NCBI GenBank assembly: GCA_046728155.1
Contig: JBKPDY010000032.1
Coordinates: 1-29,134, forward strand
Length of the DNA stretch: 29,134 nucleotides
Reading direction: 5' to 3'
From: CAWDLX01 sp046728155
Lineage (GTDB): Bacteria > Actinomycetota > Actinomycetes > Mycobacteriales > Micromonosporaceae
The first letter of the stretch is position 1. Every line of letters begins with the position of its first letter. The position numbers were made by a program, and so were the translations under genes. Below the pieces are notes generated by a model. The model made no database searches. It saw nothing but the letters and a program-made list of their open reading frames with translations, and was not told the DNA's origin. Below, piece after piece: positions 28,133 to 29,134 of the stretch.

Positions 28133-29134
28133 ATGAATATGCTCTCCTCACGAAGTATCGTTCGCCGGACCGTCATAGCGATCGCGGCCGCCTGTGCAGC
28201 ACTGTTGACCGCCGCCTGCGGCAGCAGCCGGTCCGTTGCTGCTTCCCCGGCCGGGTCTTTGTCCCCGTCTGTGTCGGTGCCGCCGTCGTCGGGTGCGGGT
28301 TCGATCGCGGGGTTGCCGGGGTGGTTGTACTACGTGGATTCGGATCGGCTGCTGCGGTTGACCAACTCCGGCGTGCAGACGGTGTTGAGCGCGAACGGGT
28401 ACACGGCCAACGTGTCCCCGGACGGCGCCAGCATCGCCTTCGTCGATGACCACAGCGGCGACGTGGTAGTGACCGACCGCGACGGGCAACACCGCCGCAC
28501 AGTGTTTGTGGGGGCCGTCGGCGTCGGGTTCGAACCGGCCTGGTCGCCCGACTCGCAGCGCGTGCTGGTCGGCAAGAATCTCGGCGACGGCAAGGTCACC
28601 CTAGGGATCATCACCATCGCCTCGGCCACCTTCACCCCGTTAGCGAATCAGCTGCACAGTGCGATCCATCCGCTGTGGTCGGCTGATGGACAACACCTCG
28701 GCTACGCCACGGGCACCTGCCAGCTCGCCATGGCCGACGCCGACGGCGGCAACGCCCGCATCGTGATCGCCTTCGACCTCGACCCGGCCACGAACCCGCA
28801 GCGGCGGCGTAGCTGTGTCCTGTACAGCATCTCCCCTGACGGCCGCCTGATGGCGGTCCACCAACGCACCGGTGACGAGCCCGACGGCGACATCGGCCGG
28901 GACCTGTTCGCCAACACCATCATCGACACCCGCACCGGTGACAACGTCGCCCTGCCCGTCACCGGGTCGATCACCGCCATCCTCTTCCAACCCAACGGTG
29001 ACATCCTCGTACGCACCACCAACGACGGCACCAACCAGATCACCCTGCTCAACCCCGACCACAGCATCAAAGCCCAGGTCAACGAACCCGACACCGTCAC
29101 GAACTCCAACCTCCTCGCCTACACCACCAACTGA
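28133..29134 (+). CDS. Beta-propeller (TolB/WD40-like) lipoprotein
   Basis: ATG 28133 gives 333 residues, and the stop occupies the last three bases of the window. A second ATG two codons on is possible; no strong ribosome site precedes either. A signal peptide with LLTAAC places the lipid Cys near residue 29, then comes a Ser/Pro-rich linker. At least five blade-like repeats follow, each with a PDG/PNG turn: NVSPDGASIAFVDD, PAWSPDSQRVLVGK, PLWSADGQHLGYAT, SISPDGRLMAVHQ and LFQPNGDILVRTT. These match the TolB-type propeller, a protein-interaction platform. It is likely displayed outside the membrane. Partners are not indicated by neighbours. Confidence 0.78.
   Translation: MNMLSSRSIVRRTVIAIAAACAALLTAACGSSRSVAASPAGSLSPSVSVPPSSGAGSIAGLPGWLYYVDSDRLLRLTNSGVQTVLSANGYTANVSPDGASIAFVDDHSGDVVVTDRDGQHRRTVFVGAVGVGFEPAWSPDSQRVLVGKNLGDGKVTLGIITIASATFTPLANQLHSAIHPLWSADGQHLGYATGTCQLAMADADGGNARIVIAFDLDPATNPQRRRSCVLYSISPDGRLMAVHQRTGDEPDGDIGRDLFANTIIDTRTGDNVALPVTGSITAILFQPNGDILVRTTNDGTNQITLLNPDHSIKAQVNEPDTVTNSNLLAYTTN

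Overview
The window is high-GC DNA with strong G/C third-position bias. It carries families typical of Actinobacteria: an SAV2177/DUF574 methyltransferase, an F420-type LLM oxidoreductase, a PPOX flavin/F420 protein, a PadR plus HAAS-domain pair, and several candidate leaderless starts. This points to a high-GC actinobacterium, perhaps a Micromonosporaceae- or Frankia-like soil lineage. Genus cannot be fixed from sequence alone. The content looks like an accessory region: short one- or two-gene units, long spacers, and an unusually high share of broken genes.

Layout. 1-2.5 kb: a putative lipoprotein whose frame stays open beyond its stop, a truncated methyltransferase, a GrpB-family protein and a 52-residue membrane ORF. 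2.5-5.9 kb: a PEP-synthase/rifampicin-phosphotransferase-like enzyme divergent from a padR-HAAS pair, with an inverted repeat between them. 6.1-7.7 kb: a decayed integrase remnant, a double-ACT protein and a Cu-type SOD-like lipoprotein. 8.0-10.1 kb: a GH6 cellulase-like enzyme and a SET-domain protein. 10.1-13.7 kb: two differently decayed copies of a molybdenum-hydroxylase operon (2Fe-2S/FAD/Moco type) flanking gnd and an NmrA-like gene. 14.3-16.8 kb: an intact beta-hydroxyacid-dehydrogenase-like gene, then a broken LLM oxidoreductase joined to a 5'-truncated ltrA. 16.8-18.7 kb: coding scraps and an SDR that lacks the usual Tyr/Lys. 19.0-20.3 kb: the start of a kdp potassium-pump operon cut off inside kdpA, next to an inverted shard of kdpB. 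20.3-22.2 kb: a spacer with an 11-bp tandem repeat and mutually exclusive hairpins, then an alpha/beta hydrolase with a four-helix membrane tail. 22.7-29.1 kb: the SAV2177 methyltransferase with a small upstream gene, a PPOX protein, a lipoprotein, a secreted GH20 hexosaminidase, a six-helix membrane protein and a beta-propeller lipoprotein ending at the last base.

Functional threads. GH6 and GH20 indicate breakdown of extracellular beta-glucan and of chitin or N-acetylglucosaminides. gnd, the beta-hydroxyacid dehydrogenase, the NmrA-like protein, the SDR and the PPOX protein are stand-alone redox enzymes. The PadR/HAAS/PEP-utilising cluster is the most coherent candidate inducible system. 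The dominant theme is gene decay by deletion, fusion, inversion and single-base frameshift. Some frameshifts lie in short G/C runs, so part of the apparent decay may be sequence error. I found no tRNA, rRNA, CRISPR array or intact mobile element.
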